From: Candidatus Eiseniibacteriota bacterium
GTDB lineage: Bacteria > Orphanbacterota > Orphanbacteria > Orphanbacterales > Orphanbacteraceae
Reading direction: 5' to 3'
Length of the DNA stretch: 18,647 nucleotides
NCBI GenBank assembly: GCA_024276995.1
Contig: JAJRWB010000042.1
Coordinates: forward strand, 1 to 18,647
Both the position numbers and the translations under genes were made by a program. The stretch's first letter is position 1, and each line of letters starts with the position of its first letter. Shown one piece after another: positions 7,438-16,138 of this stretch. The notes below the pieces were generated by a model that had not been told where the DNA came from, searched no databases, and saw nothing but the letters and a program-made list of their open reading frames with translations.

Positions 7438-7470
7438 CGATTCTCTCCTTCCGTCGATTCTCTCCTTCCG
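7437..7470 (-). repeat. Perfect 17-bp tandem duplication containing a Shine-Dalgarno
   Basis: Two identical head-to-tail copies (7437-7453 and 7454-7470) of CGGAAGGAGAGAATCGA as read on the minus strand. Each carries AAGGAGAG; the inner copy is correctly placed for the ACG start at 7437. Because 17 is not a multiple of three, the duplication also shifts any upstream reading frame. Confidence 0.9.
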
Positions 7471-7717
7471 ATGATTGCGCCTGTGATCCGATTGCCGGGG
7501 AGTGCATCGCCCCGCCGCCGGATATAGCCAGAAGGAAATATAATACATTATGATGCGAATGGGGGAGGAGGAGGGGATAAGCCTCTTGCACACGAGCCGG
7601 GATGGAAATAGTCTCTCCATGGGGATCCCGCCGGAGGCGGTGAAGGGGGGCCGGCCCGTGGCCGCCCGAAGGCCTTCCCCGATGAAATCGTCCTGTCCGG
7701 AACAAAAGAGGGGATCG

Positions 7718-7990
7718 ATGATGAAAAAGAAGTGGAAATGCGCTTGCGGTTACATTCACGACGGTGATGAGCCGCCGGAGAATTGCCCGAAGTGCGGCGC
7801 ACCGGCGAAGGTGTTCACCCTCCTCGATGACGTCGCCGCCGAACTCGTGGAGCGGTCACGCCACACGAACACCCTTCATGCGCGCCTCATCGGCCTGGGC
7901 CGCGAGATCGAACAGGTCTGCCGGGACGGCATCGCCGACGACCTCGACCCCGGTTGCGTGAAAGTCTTCCAGAAGACCCTCGGCCATTAA
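7718..7990 (+). CDS. Rubredoxin-like domain protein, apparently truncated by in-frame TAA
   Basis: 90 residues to the first TAA. Residues 5-36 form a rubredoxin/rubrerythrin-type iron or zinc knuckle: WKCACGYIHDG and NCPKCGAPAKVF, with Cys8, Cys10, Cys23 and Cys26. The first pair is CxC rather than the usual CxxC. A helical part follows (LLDDVAAELVERSRHTNTLH and onward). After the TAA (7988-7990) the same frame continues for 21 coherent codons, YEIMKLSMTEMQGHMNKGKW plus Gly, ending at TAG 8054-8056, which reads like the natural C-terminal helix. ATG 7718 follows AGAGGGG at a good distance; an in-frame ATG at 7721 is equally possible. Upstream extension to 7550 looks non-coding. A redox or metal-binding role is likely; partner unknown. 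Confidence 0.7.
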   Translation: MMKKKWKCACGYIHDGDEPPENCPKCGAPAKVFTLLDDVAAELVERSRHTNTLHARLIGLGREIEQVCRDGIADDLDPGCVKVFQKTLGH

Positions 7991-8056
7991 TACGAGATCA
8001 TGAAACTCTCGATGACCGAGATGCAAGGCCACATGAACAAGGGAAAATGGGGGTAG
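7991..8056 (+). other. In-frame continuation of rubredoxin-like gene beyond TAA
   Basis: 21 sense codons then TAG, in the frame of the upstream gene. The segment is Met/Lys-rich and helix-like with no rare codon run. It is either the lost C-terminus of a nonsense-mutated gene or read-through sequence. Confidence 0.5.
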
Positions 8057-8084
8057 AAGGGGGCGAGAGACGGTTTCGCTTCCA

Positions 8085-8116
8085 GGGGCCGGCGCGGCGG
8101 GGGTTGCGCCGGCCCC
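8085..8116 (+). terminator. Strong GC hairpin after rubredoxin-like gene
   Basis: GGGGCCGGCGC (8085-8095) pairs perfectly over 11 bases with GCGCCGGCCCC (8106-8116), loop of 10, followed by CTTATCTTCC. It lies about 30 bases after TAG 8056 and about 95 after the in-frame TAA, which fits the longer version of the gene. Confidence 0.65.
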
Positions 8117-8163
8117 CTTATCTTCCGGCCGACTCGTGTCCGCCGCCCGGCGCTCTTTCCTCC

Positions 8164-8192
8164 TTGCCAAAAACATAGTCCCATGTTATATT
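8164..8192 (+). promoter_or_regulatory. Sigma-70 promoter for multiheme cytochrome
   Basis: TTGCCA (8164-8169), 17-base spacer, TATATT (8187-8192), in a local AT-rich patch about 50 bases before the start at 8244. This is the best canonical promoter match seen in the window. Confidence 0.55.
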
Positions 8193-8243
8193 ATAAGCTC
8201 CAGCCCGTTACAGGAACGCCCCGGCCCACACCTGGAGGATCTC

Positions 8244-9116
8244 ATGAGGACGCTGTGCCTGCTTCTCTGCCTTCTCGTTTCGGTCGCGGCGATTCCCGCC
8301 GTTTTCGCGCAAACATGCACGTTGTGCCACGGATCGGGATCCGACCCCGCGCCGCCGGTCGACACCCAGGGGAATTCGGCGACGACGTTCACCGGCGTCG
8401 GCGCGCACCAGAGCCACCTGGCGACATCCACCTGGCACGCGCAGGTCGCCTGCACCGAGTGCCATATCGTGCCCGCCCAGCCATCCGACCCGGGCCATTA
8501 TGACACGGCGCTCCCCGCCGAGCTGACGTGGGGCGCCCTGGCGACCGCCGACGGCGCCGTACCGGTGTGGGACGGTGCGACCTGCTCAAATGTTTACTGC
8601 CATGGCGCCACGCTGATCGGCGGCGGCGCCACACCGACGTGGACCTCCGTCGGATCGGGCCAGGCGTCGTGCGGAACGTGCCATTCGCTCCCGCCGGGCG
8701 CACCCCACGCACAGGATTTCAACTGCTACACCTGCCATCCCGATATCGACGCCGGATTCTCGTTCGTCACCCCGGAGCAGCATATCGACGGCGTGGTTAC
8801 CCTCGACCCGGCGACCTCGGTACCGGAGGCCCTTCCCGGGCGGTTCGTCTTCGGGCCGGTCACGCCGAACCCGTTCAACCCGACCGCCTCGATCCGCTAC
8901 GTCGTGCCGAGACCGGCGGACGTGACGATCACCGTGTACGATGCCGCCGGACGCAGACTCGCCACCCTGGCGGATGGCCATCACGGAGCGGGGGAATATG
9001 CGGCCGCCTGGAACGGAACCGATCGAAACGGAGAAGATGTTCCTTCGGGGATCTACTTCGCCCGGATCGAGGCGGGCGACTTCAGAACCACGGAGAAGAT
9101 GATTCTTCTAAGGTGA
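8244..9116 (+). CDS. Secreted five-heme c-type cytochrome (CxxxxCH/CxxCH family) with FlgD-like C-terminal domain
   Basis: 290 residues. A signal peptide ends near VFA (residue 22). Five heme-attachment motifs follow: C25TLCH, C70TECH, C114SNVYCH (the long CX4CH form), C143GTCH and C161YTCH. Mixed CX4CH and CX2CH repeats are typical of a multiheme family well known from Geobacter-type metal reducers. From about residue 203 comes a FlgD-Ig/type IX-like domain: PNPFNPTASIRY, VYDAAGRRLATL, AAAWNGTDRNG, VPSGIYFARI and KMILLR. Such a tail usually directs secretion or surface attachment in this group of bacteria, so the hemes are probably outside the cell. GGAGG at 8234-8238 fixes the ATG at 8244; the frame is open upstream but that part covers the promoter. 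Single gene between a terminator and a convergent hydrogenase operon. Confidence 0.85.
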   Translation: MRTLCLLLCLLVSVAAIPAVFAQTCTLCHGSGSDPAPPVDTQGNSATTFTGVGAHQSHLATSTWHAQVACTECHIVPAQPSDPGHYDTALPAELTWGALATADGAVPVWDGATCSNVYCHGATLIGGGATPTWTSVGSGQASCGTCHSLPPGAPHAQDFNCYTCHPDIDAGFSFVTPEQHIDGVVTLDPATSVPEALPGRFVFGPVTPNPFNPTASIRYVVPRPADVTITVYDAAGRRLATLADGHHGAGEYAAAWNGTDRNGEDVPSGIYFARIEAGDFRTTEKMILLR

Positions 9117-9164
9117 GTCCCGTCACGAAGCGCCGAACCTTGTCTTCCACAACGGTCGGCATCC

Positions 9165-9189
9165 GGCCCCGGGCGCAAAGCCCGGGGCC
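9165..9189. terminator. Perfect 10-bp hairpin between cytochrome and hydrogenase operon
   Basis: GGCCCCGGGC, loop GCAAA, GCCCGGGGCC. It lies about 50 bases after the cytochrome stop and about 40 after the end of the convergent hydrogenase operon, so it may act in both directions. There is no run of T on either side. Confidence 0.65.
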
Positions 9190-9229
9190 TTGCAAGAATC
9201 GGTAGATCCGCGCCGCCCTCTCTCGCGAT

Positions 9230-9688
9230 TCAGTCGAGTTCGTTCAGCACTCTTTCCGCCATGCCGGGAACCACCGCGGCGATCGGGTCGGACAGCTCCG
9301 TTCCGAGCTTCGAGGGAAGCGTGATCGATACCGCGAAGAGCGTGACGTCGGGCGGGTCGCCCAGAATATACGCGGCGTCGAGAAGGTCTTTCAGTCCGAT
9401 GTCGTGGGCGGTGAGCGTCGCCGGGTAGTCGCTCGAAAAGCGGGGGGTAAGACGGCGCACCGTGCCGGGCGGCCGCCCGTCCGCCGTGGCGTCGATGATC
9501 ACCGTGCGCGTGCGCGCCTGGAGCGGCTCAAGCAGGTGAAGCCCCCCGGTTCCGCCGTCGAGATACTCCGTCCCCGGCGGCGGAGGGGCGGTCCTTTCGA
9601 GATGGCGGATCACGTGCACCCCCACACCCTCATCGCCCATCAGAAGATTACCGATCCCGATGATCGTTGTGCCCGACTCTCTCGTCAA
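9230..9688 (-). CDS. hyaD: [NiFe]-hydrogenase maturation endopeptidase (HyaD/HybD family)
   Basis: 152 residues from TTG 9688. It would cut the C-terminal tail off the large subunit after nickel insertion, the last step of active-site assembly. The family start IIGIGNLLMGDEGVGVHVIR carries the nickel-sensing Glu; the second ligand region is TVIIDATADG (Asp) and the third LTAHDIGLKDLL (His). Length is normal. The TTG start is chosen because GGAGGG sits 6 bases upstream and it falls directly before the conserved glycine strand; the ATG at 9781 would add about 31 residues of cytochrome frame shadow. It overlaps the end of the cytochrome b gene by 41 bases. Last gene of the hydrogenase operon. 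Confidence 0.9.
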   Translation of the reverse strand: MTRESGTTIIGIGNLLMGDEGVGVHVIRHLERTAPPPPGTEYLDGGTGGLHLLEPLQARTRTVIIDATADGRPPGTVRRLTPRFSSDYPATLTAHDIGLKDLLDAAYILGDPPDVTLFAVSITLPSKLGTELSDPIAAVVPGMAERVLNELD

Positions 9689-10370
9689 GAACGTCCCTCC
9701 GCTCGAACTTCCACCCACCCACCATCGACGACGTCGTTCCCCGGCCTTCGACATAGTCGTGATAGAACACGAGGTAGACATGGATGATGGCGAATACGAC
9801 GAAGAACCACATGAAAACGTGGTGCCACTGCCGCACAGCGAAGTCGCCTCCCATAACGGGAACGATCCACGCGAAGAGCCCGGGCAGGAAGGACGAACTC
9901 ATGCTCGAGTAGAGCGCGAACCCGGTGATCGACTGGAAGAGAAAGACGAAAAACGTGAGAAAGTAGATCAGTCCGGCAAGTGCATTGTGACCGATCCAGA
10001 GCCTCCCTTTCAGCTTCATCTGGAGAATGTCGACGCGCAGGACCTCGAAGATCTCCTTCACCTTCGCGCCCGAGGTGGGAATGAATCGGTCCCACCGGGC
10101 GTAGCGGTTCCCGGCGAATCCCCAGTAGATCCGGACAAGGAAGTTGAAGAAGAAAATGAATGCCGTCACGAAATGGGTGAAGCGCACGATGCCGAACCAA
10201 TACTGCTGGTACGCCTCGGTGGAATGCACGATCGCAATGGGCGAGCCGATCAGGAATCCCGTCGCCGCGAGAAGAACGACACAGATCGCGTTCACCCAGT
10301 GGTAGAGCCGGACCGGGAACTCCCAGACATAGATCCGCCGGTATCCCGGTGTTTCCGCCGCAGTGGCCAT
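9648..10370 (-). CDS. hyaC: Hydrogenase b-type cytochrome subunit (HyaC-like membrane anchor)
   Basis: 240 residues from ATG 10370. It takes electrons from the hydrogenase small subunit and passes them to quinone in the inner membrane. Four membrane segments are visible (HWVNAICVVLLAATGFLIG; FTHFVTAFIFFFNFLVRIYW; GLIYFLTFFVFLFQSITGFA; MWFFVVFAIIHVYLVF). Histidines placed as heme b ligands appear in FPVRLYHWVN, RFTHFVTAF, VRQWHHVFMW and IIHVYLVFYHD. The signature RLYHWxNA at the N-terminus is typical of the family. AGGAGG overlapping the TAG stop of the large-subunit gene lies 6 bases before the ATG, showing tight coupling. It ends in TAA inside the maturation protease gene. Confidence 0.92.
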   Translation of the reverse strand: MATAAETPGYRRIYVWEFPVRLYHWVNAICVVLLAATGFLIGSPIAIVHSTEAYQQYWFGIVRFTHFVTAFIFFFNFLVRIYWGFAGNRYARWDRFIPTSGAKVKEIFEVLRVDILQMKLKGRLWIGHNALAGLIYFLTFFVFLFQSITGFALYSSMSSSFLPGLFAWIVPVMGGDFAVRQWHHVFMWFFVVFAIIHVYLVFYHDYVEGRGTTSSMVGGWKFERRDVLDERVGHNDHRDR

Positions 10371-10380
10371 GGCGAACCTC

Positions 10381-12095
<1,715 letters not shown>

Positions 12096-12096
<1 letters not shown>

Positions 12097-13208
12097 CAGG
12101 CATCACCCCCTTTTCGTTTCGCTTCCGCCGACTCGTCCATCGTCTCGTCGATCAGCTTCCGCTTGCGGATGTTCGTGGTGATCGCGTGGGCCGCCACGCC
12201 GGCCGCCGCGGCGATACCGACCGCCGTGCCGACCCTGTCGGCGGTCGACTCGATGCCGAAGCCGGGGAACGAAGCGAGGTGCCGGTAAAACGGCCCGTTG
12301 TCCCAGAAATTGTTTTCGCTGCATCCGATGCAGCCGTGTCCCGACTGGATCGGGTAGCTCGTTCCCTCGTTCCAGCGGGTCACCGAGCAGGCGTTGTACG
12401 TCACCGGACCGCGGCAACCCATCTTGTAGAGACAGAAGCCTTTGCGCGCTTTCTCGTCGTCCCACGCCTCGACAAACATCCCGGCGTCATAGTACGGCCG
12501 GCGATAGCACGTGTCGTGCACGCGGCGCCCGTAGAACTCTTTCGGCCGTCCCTGGCTGTCGAGTTCGGGAATCCGCCCGAAGACGAGGATGTGGGTGACC
12601 ACGCCGGTCATCACGTCGGCGATCGGCGGGCAGCCGGGCACGTTGATCACCGGCTTGTCGACGAGCTTGTGGATCGGCGTGGCGTTCGTCGGGTTCGGGT
12701 CGGCACTTTGGATACAGCCGTTCGACGCGCAGCTTCCCCACGCGATGATCGCCGCGGCGTCCTTCGCCGTCTCCTGCAAGATGTCGTTCGCGGAGCGCCC
12801 GCCGATGGTGCAGTAGATGCCGTCGTCGAGCATCGGCACCGAACCCTCGACGAGGAGAATATACTCGCCCGCGTACTTCGTCATCGTGTCGCGGAGACAC
12901 TTTTCCGCCTGATGGCCGGCGGCCGCCTGGAGCGTTTCGGAGTAGTCGAGCGAAAGGGTGTCGAGAAGAACGTCGGCGACGATCGGGTGCGATGAGCGGA
13001 TGAACGATTCACTGCAGCAGGTGCACTCCTGGAAGTGGAGCCACACCACCGGCGGCCGGTGCTTCGTCTCGAAAGCCTCGACCACCGATCCGATTCCGGA
13101 CGCCTCGATTCCGGCGAGCGCGGCGGCGAAACTGCAGAACTGAAGGAATTCCCTGCGCGAGTATCCCTTCTGTTCCATCGCCTGCCACAGAGAAGGCATC
13201 TTTTCCAT
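12096..13208 (-). CDS. hyaA: [NiFe]-hydrogenase small subunit, oxygen-tolerant (group 1d) type with Tat signal
   Basis: 370 residues. It carries three iron-sulfur clusters that lead electrons from the active site to cytochrome b. A Tat signal is clear: SRREFLQFCSF then a hydrophobic run. The proximal site has six cysteines: ECTCC (Cys62, Cys64, Cys65), GSCASNGC (Cys160, Cys165) and PGCPP (Cys193). Cys64 and Cys165 are the two extra ones that form the [4Fe-3S] cluster of oxygen-tolerant enzymes such as E. coli Hyd-1 and the Ralstonia MBH. The distal cluster ligands are His231, Cys234, Cys259 and Cys265; the medial ones Cys274, Cys293 and Cys296. A C-terminal helix (VGTAVGIAAAAGVAAHAI) and basic tail anchor it in the inner membrane. 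The start follows GGGGGAG by 5 bases. First gene of the operon. Confidence 0.96.
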
Positions 13209-13542
13209 GATACTCCCCCGGGAACGGTTTACCTGGACAACGATCTGCTTAAGGAACCCCGGCGATCGGGGATTATTTCATGGCTTAACCTCCCGCTTGA
13301 TGGGCCTCGCCCGGAGGATCTGATGGGTACGGGAAAACACTAATATAGTAGGGTTAATGCTGTCCAGGGTTTTTTGAGGGGGGGGGGAACGATTTCCCAT
13401 CCAAGAGGAATTCCGTGATTTCCCCCCTCCATTCCCTCTGGCCCCTTATCCCGCTTCACGCTACAATAACCCCCATCAGCCCTGCCCGGCCCGGTGCCTG
13501 CCACGCGCCCGGCCCCACGACGAAAGGACCAGGAAGGAAACG
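13209..13542. promoter_or_regulatory. Divergent intergenic region between hyaA and TerB-like gene, with poly-G tract
   Basis: 334 bases without a convincing gene. On the minus strand an AT-rich TACTATATTA (13341-13350) with TGGACA (13361-13366) may be a hydrogenase promoter, but their spacing (13 bases) is too short for a standard sigma-70 site. A run of 10 G (13378-13387) next to six T (13370-13375) lies just upstream of it. CCCCG-GCGAT-CGGGG (13256-13270) is a small hairpin in the hyaA leader. On the plus strand TACAAT occurs near 13463, without a clear -35. Confidence 0.4.
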
Positions 13543-14109
13543 ATGAGCCAGAGGAAATTCGACGCCGAATATAATGCAAAGGAAAAGATGTTCGTCGATC
13601 AGTACGCGAAGAGTCTCCGGGAGAAGCGGCGGCGGGAGAAGGCGGAGCGCGAACTGGAGGAAAAGATGTTCGAGGCGTCGGGCATCGAGGACAAGGAGGT
13701 GATCCGCCGGCTGATCGCCATCCGGATCGAGCCGGATACCCTCGCGGCGCTCTCGCTGGTCCCACTCGTGGAGGTGGCGTGGGCCGACCGGCGGCTCGAC
13801 GAGAAGGAACGGAAGGCGATTCTCGAGGCGGCGGAGAAGTACGGCGTCGCCGGCGACACCCCCGGCCGCGCGCTCCTCGAGTCGTGGCTCGACGAGAAGC
13901 CGGACGATTGTCTTCTCGAAGCGTGGAAAGACTATGCCGGCGCGCTGTCACACGGCCTGGACGATCACCTGCGCATCGCGCTTCGCGACTCGATCCTCGG
14001 CCACGCCCGCGCGGTCGCCGAGGAGACGGGCGGCATTCTCGGGCTCGGCAGCAAAATTTCCGATGCGGAACAGAAGGTGCTGGATGAGCTGCAGGAAGCA
14101 TTCGAATAG
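13543..14109 (+). CDS. TerB-like helical protein with coiled-coil N-terminus
   Basis: 188 residues, cytoplasmic, no signal peptide. Residues 1-45 are very rich in Lys/Arg/Glu (KSLREKRRREKAERELEEKM) and should form a charged helix or coiled coil. Residues about 55-185 are all-helical with the acidic pattern VEVAWADRRLDEKERKAILE, which resembles the D-G-x-l-d-x-x-E motif region of TerB/tellurite-resistance-like domains. No enzyme motif was seen and the role is unknown. AGGAAGGAAACG precedes the start. The GatD gene follows after 27 bases in the same direction, so they may be co-transcribed. TerB similarity is by eye and tentative. Confidence 0.6.
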   Translation: MSQRKFDAEYNAKEKMFVDQYAKSLREKRRREKAERELEEKMFEASGIEDKEVIRRLIAIRIEPDTLAALSLVPLVEVAWADRRLDEKERKAILEAAEKYGVAGDTPGRALLESWLDEKPDDCLLEAWKDYAGALSHGLDDHLRIALRDSILGHARAVAEETGGILGLGSKISDAEQKVLDELQEAFE

Positions 14110-14136
14110 AACTCGCCTTGACCCCGGAGCCCCGTC

Positions 14137-15522
14137 ATGCAGGACAATCCGTATAAAGGCTACCGCCCGCCCGCGCTCGACAAGCTGAAAGAGTGCGGCG
14201 CCCGCGTGTGGAGCGATGTCGAGATGGAAACCACCGGCGGCGTCTTCTCGGGCATCATTCTGCCGCGCGCCGAAACGGCCGACGCCGAGCACATCGTGCT
14301 CAAGATGCGCACCGGCTACAACATCGGCATCCGCGCCGACCGAATCGTATCGATGACCGTGCGCGGCGTGAAGGAAGCGCACTACCGGATCCCCGAGCAG
14401 GAGTTCCCCTACGACGACAGCAACCCGAATGTGACGCTCCTCGGCACGGGGGGGACGATCGCGTCGCGCCTCGATTACCGCACCGGCGCGGTGATCCCCG
14501 CGTTCACGCCGGGCGAACTGTACGGCGCGGTGCCGGAGCTGGCGGACGTGTGCAACCTGCACACGGAAAAACTGTTCGGCATTTTCAGTGAGAACATGGG
14601 GCCGAAACAGTATATCGCCCTCGCCGAAGCGATCGGCAGGGAAATCGAAAAGGGGGTCGCGGGGATCATGATCGGTCACGGCACCGACACGATGCACCAC
14701 ACCGCCGCGGCGCTCTCCTACATGGTGCAGGACTCGCCCGTGCCGATCGTGATGGTCGGTTCGCAACGCTCGAGCGATCGCCCGTCGTCGGACGCCGCGT
14801 TCAATCTCCGCTCGGCGGCATACGCAGCGGCGCACGGCGAAATCGCCGAGGTGATGGTCTGCATGTTCGGCCCGACGAGCGACTCGTACAACCTCCTCCA
14901 CCGCGGGACGCGGGTGCGCAAGATGCACTCGAGCTACCGCTCCACGTTCCGCACCATCGGCGACATTCCCCTCGCCACGGTGACGCCCGACTCGCTCCGC
15001 CCGCTGCGCGAAGGCGTTTACCGGAAACGCGCCGGGCGCGCCGTCCGCATCGTTCCCGCGTTCGAAGAGAAGGTCACCATGGTCTACTACTACCCGAACA
15101 TGAAGCCCGACATCATCGACTCTCTCGTCGACAACGGCTATCGCGGCATCGTCATCGCCGGCACCGGTCTCGGCCACGTGAACCGTCCGCTTTACGACGC
15201 GCTCCGTCGCGCCCACGATCGCGGGGTCGCCCTCTACATGACGGTGCAGACGCTCTGGGGGTTCGTGCAGATGTATGTCTACGAGACGGGCCGCGAGATC
15301 ATGGACCTCGGCGTCGTGCCGTGCGACAACATGCTCCCAGAAGCTGCATACATCAAGCTCGGCTGGGCGCTCGGTCAGACCGACGATCTCGACGAGGTGA
15401 AGAAGATCATGCTCACCTCCGTGGCGGGGGAGATCACCGAGCGCGAACCGCACGACGGCTACCTCGTCCTCCAGGGGGGCCTCCCCGAGGTGCAGGACTT
15501 CCTGAAGAATCACATGATGTAG
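14137..15522 (+). CDS. gatD: Glutamyl-tRNA(Gln) amidotransferase subunit D (archaeal-type GatD)
   Basis: 461 residues. GatD is the asparaginase-like subunit of the GatDE enzyme, which frees ammonia from Gln or Asn to turn Glu-tRNA(Gln) into Gln-tRNA(Gln). The GatD-specific N-terminal domain (about 17-85) is present, with GVFSGIILPR and LKMRTGYNIGI, and separates it from plain L-asparaginases. The asparaginase part starts with LLGTGGTIASRLDYRTGAV (nucleophilic Thr107), then IMIGHGTDTMHHTAAALSY (Thr183, Asp184) and TRVRKMHSSYRSTFR with the likely catalytic Lys262. Length fits the family. GatDE is the normal archaeal system; bacteria mostly use GatCAB. The partner GatE is not in the window. GGAG lies 7 bases before the ATG. 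Confidence 0.88.
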   Translation: MQDNPYKGYRPPALDKLKECGARVWSDVEMETTGGVFSGIILPRAETADAEHIVLKMRTGYNIGIRADRIVSMTVRGVKEAHYRIPEQEFPYDDSNPNVTLLGTGGTIASRLDYRTGAVIPAFTPGELYGAVPELADVCNLHTEKLFGIFSENMGPKQYIALAEAIGREIEKGVAGIMIGHGTDTMHHTAAALSYMVQDSPVPIVMVGSQRSSDRPSSDAAFNLRSAAYAAAHGEIAEVMVCMFGPTSDSYNLLHRGTRVRKMHSSYRSTFRTIGDIPLATVTPDSLRPLREGVYRKRAGRAVRIVPAFEEKVTMVYYYPNMKPDIIDSLVDNGYRGIVIAGTGLGHVNRPLYDALRRAHDRGVALYMTVQTLWGFVQMYVYETGREIMDLGVVPCDNMLPEAAYIKLGWALGQTDDLDEVKKIMLTSVAGEITEREPHDGYLVLQGGLPEVQDFLKNHMM

Positions 15523-15543
15523 ACCCTTGGGAGGTCGACAATC

Positions 15544-15729
15544 TTGAGCAGAGGAAGCGCGTTTCGCCGAACCGTTCCATTGCTTGGCCTTCTTTTGCTG
15601 TTCGGTTTCGGGGCGGAGGACGCGGCGACGCTCCGGCTGACCATTGGCGCGGCTCCTCAGGAATCAGAAGCAGGCACGAGAGTTCGGGCGGTGCTCGTCA
15701 GGCAACATTTCCGTTCAGCCGCGCGGTGA
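15544..15729 (+). CDS. Short ORF with signal peptide, likely remnant of a secreted protein
   Basis: 61 codons starting at TTG 15544, 8 bases after GGGAGG (15530-15535). It begins with a plausible signal peptide (RRTVPLLGLLLLFGFG) followed by a short segment LRLTIGAAPQESEAGTRVRA and then a stop. No domain is recognisable. The good ribosome site and signal sequence followed by rapid loss of coding character suggest a truncated gene. Confidence 0.3.
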   Translation: MSRGSAFRRTVPLLGLLLLFGFGAEDAATLRLTIGAAPQESEAGTRVRAVLVRQHFRSAAR

Positions 15730-15907
15730 TTCTTCCCACAATGGCGAATTATCCTCGCTCTTGCGGGTACTCCCGGATGTTGTTGCCTCGGGATTCTTTG
15801 CAGCACCGAGATTGTGAGATACGGGAATTCATGCGGCCCAACTCCTTTGGCTTTCTGAAAATATTCTTTCGCTACAACGACATGATATTCAGTCTGTTAT
15901 GAACTTC

Positions 15908-15929
15908 CCTCACTTCGCCGCAAGTGAGG
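15908..15929. repeat. Perfect 8-bp inverted repeat (hairpin)
   Basis: CCTCACTT, loop CGCCGC, AAGTGAGG. No T-run follows on either strand, so it is not a clear terminator. It stands alone in the AT-richer stretch. Confidence 0.5.
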
Positions 15930-16096
15930 CGCCCCACGCCTTCTTCTGTAACCCTCCCGACAGAGACCGATTGCGGCATTCTCGCCGGTGAAAAAATTCT
16001 TTTTCCCGAAACCGGACTTTCCTCCGTTTTCTCTGTCTTCGTTTCAAGTGCGCGGCCTTCCCAATCCCTTGCTCTGGAAACCGATAGACCCGTCCT

Positions 16097-16138
16097 TTGC
16101 CGATCGGTACGAATATTGCGATAGTGATAATCACTATG
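16097..16138 (+). promoter_or_regulatory. Fur-box-like palindrome over the -10 of a candidate promoter
   Basis: GATAGTGATAATCACTATG at 16120-16138 matches the E. coli Fur consensus GATAATGATAATCATTATC at 16 of 19 positions and contains a perfect palindrome ATAGTGAT-A-ATCACTAT. It overlaps the -10 (GATAGT 16120-16125) of a candidate promoter whose -35 is TTGCCG (16097-16102, spacer 17). A repressor there would block transcription of the genes from 16179 on. Other Fur-family regulators (Zur, PerR) use similar boxes. Confidence 0.55.

Noticed and set aside
7550-7717. N-terminal extension of the rubredoxin-like protein from ATG 7550
   Set aside because: The added residues are Pro/Arg/Ser-rich without structure, while ATG 7718 has a good ribosome site just before the metal knuckle.
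2423-7990. Full reassignment of UAA to an amino acid
   Set aside because: The amino-acid dehydrogenase ends with TAA at its natural end, directly followed by a hairpin, and cytochrome b ends with TAA too. Two in-frame cases do not prove a new code.
13948-15513. 521-codon open frame on the minus strand
   Set aside because: It is fully antisense to the clearly recognised GatD gene; its Arg/His/Val/Asp-rich translation is a shadow of GC-rich third positions.
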